The notes under the pieces: model-generated
The model's input: only the letters and a program-made list of their open reading frames with translations
What the model was told of the DNA's origin: nothing
The model's database searches: none
Shown: positions 14,045 through 14,905 of the stretch, piece after piece
Numbering within the stretch: position 1 is the first letter of the stretch
How the letters are laid out: every line of letters begins with the position of its first letter
Position numbers and translations under genes: made by a program
DNA from: Haloimpatiens massiliensis
GTDB lineage: Bacteria; Bacillota; Clostridia; Clostridiales; Clostridiaceae
Length of the DNA: 14,905 nucleotides
Reading direction: 5' to 3'
Assembly: GCF_900184255.1 (NCBI RefSeq)
Contig: NZ_LT854639.1
Location: 625,693-640,597 of the forward strand

Positions 14045-14905
14045 TTAAGCTATCTTATATTCTTTAGCATTGGCTAAATTTATTGAAGCATTTAAATCTC
14101 TATCAATAGAAAGCCCACAACTGCATTTGTAAACTCTATCAGATAGTTTTAAATCTTTCTTATATGCTCCACAACAGCTACACACTTTACTACTTGGATA
14201 GAATCTATCAACTATTCTTATCTCAATGCCATTTTGTTTAGCTTTTGAAATAAGTTTAATTCTAAATTCATAAAACTTTTGCCCAGCAACCGCTTTAGCT
14301 AAATGTCTATTCTTCATCATTCCACTTACATTTAAATCTTCAATAGTTATAAAACTTGGTTTTTGTTTTATTAACTCATTTACTGTTTTATTTATGTAAT
14401 CAGTTCTTATATTTGTAAGTCTTTGATGAAGTTTTTGTACCTTGACTATTTGTTTTTGGATATTTTGACGAGTAGCTTCTCCTTTCTCTTTTTTATTTCT
14501 TAATTTTAAACTTTCATATTTCCTTGAAAGTTTTCTTTGCTCACGTTTTAGTTTCTTCTCTGCTTTTTTAACTGTTTTAGTTTTGTTAACATTCTTTTTA
14601 GTTAAGCCATTATTACAAATTGCAAAATCTTTTAGTCCAAGGTCTACGCCTATTCCTTCTGAATAAGGTTTATTATCTACTTTAATAGCTTCTTCAACTA
14701 AAATTGAAACAAAATATCTATCTGCTTTTTGACTTACTGTACCACTTTTAACTATGGAGTTAACTGGAATGTATCCAAATTCTTTTAATCTAATCCAACC
14801 TAAAGTTGGTACTTTAACTCTATGTCTTTCAATAGTCCAATCTGTTTTATTGTTCTTTGGAAAGTAAGCTTTAACATCTTGATTTTTCTTTTTCTTAAAT
14901 TTAGG
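14045..14905 (-). CDS. tnpB: TnpB RNA-guided nuclease of an IS200/IS605-type element (N-terminus outside window)
   Basis: The frame is open without a stop from the window edge to the TAA at 14045, giving 286 C-terminal residues; only the N-terminal part is missing. The RuvC-like active site is complete: Asp in GIGVDLGLKDFAI, Glu in SFITIEDLNVSGM, Asp in SIDRDLNASINLAN. Between the last two lies the zinc finger SSKVCSCCG...VYKCSCG (CxxC and CxC). A lysine-rich helical insert (KKAEKKLKREQRKLSRKY) follows the first Asp, as is usual. TnpB cuts DNA matching the omega-RNA guide and helps keep the element in place. A shorter 91-residue reading from the ATG at 14320 would lack two catalytic residues and is not the real protein. 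No frameshift is seen. tnpA, if present, is beyond the window. Confidence 0.93.
   Translation of the reverse strand, partial: PKFKKKKNQDVKAYFPKNNKTDWTIERHRVKVPTLGWIRLKEFGYIPVNSIVKSGTVSQKADRYFVSILVEEAIKVDNKPYSEGIGVDLGLKDFAICNNGLTKKNVNKTKTVKKAEKKLKREQRKLSRKYESLKLRNKKEKGEATRQNIQKQIVKVQKLHQRLTNIRTDYINKTVNELIKQKPSFITIEDLNVSGMMKNRHLAKAVAGQKFYEFRIKLISKAKQNGIEIRIVDRFYPSSKVCSCCGAYKKDLKLSDRVYKCSCGLSIDRDLNASINLANAKEYKIA

Noticed and set aside
14045..14320. Truncated tnpB remnant of 91 residues
   Set aside because: Translation upstream of 14320 continues in frame to the window edge with the first RuvC Asp and the Glu, so the gene is simply cut by the window.

Overview
The window is AT-rich with mostly strong GGAGG-type ribosome binding sites, densely lysine/isoleucine/asparagine-coded proteins and Firmicutes gene families (QueT, HutP family, YkuD transpeptidase, FtsX-type ABC exporters, IS200/IS605 TnpB). 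This fits a Clostridium sensu stricto, possibly the botulinum/sporogenes group. The species-level guess is weak.

Layout. (1) 17-649, plus strand: a promoter, a class I preQ1 riboswitch whose pseudoknot overlaps the Shine-Dalgarno, and the queuosine-precursor transporter queT. (2) 743-4490, minus strand: a HutP-family RNA-binding regulator (4490-4050), then a promoter (4047-4019), a roughly 520-nt untranslated leader, an intrinsic terminator (3493-3468), and a three-gene ABC importer of the TrpXYZ type (binding lipoprotein, permease, ATPase). The leader is packed with UAG triplets on the transcribed strand only (23 against 0 on the other strand between 3495 and 3860), including an array in strict 8-nt register. 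UAG repeats are the RNA motif read by Bacillus HutP, and the order regulator, UAG-rich leader, terminator, target genes copies the Bacillus hut operon. I propose a HutP-family antitermination system for amino-acid uptake; it is the main finding here. (3) 4927-5634, plus strand: a membrane-anchored L,D-transpeptidase with a peptidoglycan-binding domain, sharing a hairpin terminator with the convergent cluster that follows. (4) 13925-5667, minus strand: an antimicrobial-type cluster of sensor kinase, MacB/LolD-like ATPase and two paralogous large FtsX permeases. A repeated GTAAGAAA operator lies ahead of the ATPase. The response regulator expected beside the kinase is not in the window. (5) 14905-13927, minus strand: the right part of an IS200/IS605-type element with a catalytically complete tnpB and its right end/omega-RNA region, ending within about two bases of the kinase start. 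The element therefore sits exactly where the response regulator gene would normally end.

The 0.8-kb gap between kinase and ATPase (11832-12635) holds three copies of one degenerate repeat, two of which form a 230-bp imperfect palindrome. No tRNA, rRNA or CRISPR was seen.
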